From assembly GCA_022448455.1 (NCBI GenBank), contig JAKUUR010000007.1, forward strand, positions 1 to 64,000: 64,000 nt of DNA. Direction: 5' to 3'. The stretch comes from Candidatus Thioglobus autotrophicus. Its GTDB lineage: Bacteria; Pseudomonadota; Gammaproteobacteria; PS1; Pseudothioglobaceae. The translations under genes were made by a program, and so were the position numbers. How positions within the stretch are numbered: the stretch's first letter is position 1; each line of letters begins with the position of its first letter. Of this stretch, positions 63,775-64,000 are shown piece by piece. The notes under the pieces are model-generated. The model did no database searches. It was not told the DNA's origin and saw only the letters and a list, made by a program, of their open reading frames with translations.

Positions 63775-64000
63775 ACTGCTCAACAATAGTCATAACTTTT
63801 TCTTTAAAGGCTGCCTCATGGTGAACTTCAAACTCTTCCAATGTAGACAAAGAACTTGCATCTTTCAAGTGGTCGGTAAAAATTAAACCGTCAAGGTGAT
63901 CGAGCTCATGCTGAAATGTACCTGCACTAATACCTTTAGAAACAAAGTTGACACTCGACCCACTTCTATCTAACCCTTCTACCCTAATTTCAGGGCAACG
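63764..64000 (-). CDS. def: peptide deformylase, C-terminal part (cut by window edge)
   Basis: The last 78 or so codons read into the window edge. The segment GTFQHELDHLDGLIFTDHL is motif 3 (HExxH type QHELDH) of peptide deformylase, the metal-binding helix, followed by a tail ending VMTIVEQYGS. The N-terminal motifs lie outside. Peptide deformylase removes the formyl group from new proteins. The usual partner fmt is not visible; a SET-domain gene overlaps its stop. Confidence 0.85.
   Translation of the reverse strand, partial: RCPEIRVEGLDRSGSSVNFVSKGISAGTFQHELDHLDGLIFTDHLKDASSLSTLEEFEVHHEAAFKEKVMTIVEQYGS

Noticed and set aside
1-64000. CRISPR arrays, rRNA genes, insertion sequences
   Set aside because: No regularly spaced repeat series, rRNA sequence or transposase gene was seen on reading the window.

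Overview
The window is an AT-rich bacterial chromosome segment with core genes in gammaproteobacterial arrangement (rpsA next to ihfB and cmk, mlaC next to murA, ffh next to ypjD) combined with a large set of genes for methylated one-carbon compounds. Together with the short form of HisG, this suggests a streamlined marine gammaproteobacterium. A SUP05/Thioglobus-like lineage is my best guess, but it rests on gene content alone.

Layout. 1-0.9 kb: a gene-poor AT-rich stretch with one small phage-like ORF and a dispersed 38-nt repeat, beside tRNA-Lys. 0.9-14 kb: housekeeping genes (ihfB, rpsA, cmk, lysS, ccmH, uup, uvrC, mlaC, murA, hisG, hisD) plus an uncatalogued 59-residue membrane protein after uvrC. 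14-20.7 kb: a run of minus-strand genes for transport and small-molecule metabolism: an ABC ATPase, three EamA transporters (two are tandem paralogues), a GcvT-family methyltransferase, a SAM methyltransferase and a DUF6580/DUF4430 pair. 20.8-26.5 kb: core genes ffh, ypjD, lepA, bcp, ubiG and a GFA-family gene.

26.6-54.5 kb is the centrepiece, a methylated-amine catabolic region. It holds a heterotetrameric sarcosine oxidase or N-methylglutamate dehydrogenase operon (SoxBDAG type) led by an extra FAD amine oxidase; a LysR regulator; a Rieske oxygenase of the quaternary-amine type; pntAB and folD; a TMAO/betaine-type ABC transporter (tmoXVW-like); a TMAO demethylase (tdm-like, DUF1989 + GcvT); a 128-residue protein of unknown function; N-methylglutamate synthase (mgsCBA); gamma-glutamylmethylamide synthetase (gmaS); an XRE-cupin regulator; and a betaine-homocysteine methyltransferase-like gene. 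Read as a pathway: TMAO is imported, Tdm releases dimethylamine and passes the carbon to tetrahydrofolate; methylamine is captured by GmaS and turned to N-methylglutamate by Mgs; the SoxBDAG-type enzyme oxidises an N-methylated amino acid and yields methylene-THF; FolD oxidises that to formyl-THF with NADPH production, and PntAB balances NADPH with NADH. A second entry is glycine betaine through BHMT and/or the Rieske enzyme. A dimethylamine monooxygenase (Dmm) is not in the window.

54.8-64 kb: sucAB (SucB lacks a recognisable E3-binding domain), a PhyH-family dioxygenase, an ammonium transporter with a previously unlisted 55-residue membrane protein behind it, an alpha/beta hydrolase, a luciferase-like monooxygenase, a SET-domain protein and the 3' end of a peptide deformylase gene cut by the window edge.

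The most promising undescribed parts are the 128-residue protein encoded after mgsC, the long structured leader of gmaS, the structured element before tdm, the two small membrane proteins, and the zinc-less SoxD-type subunit.
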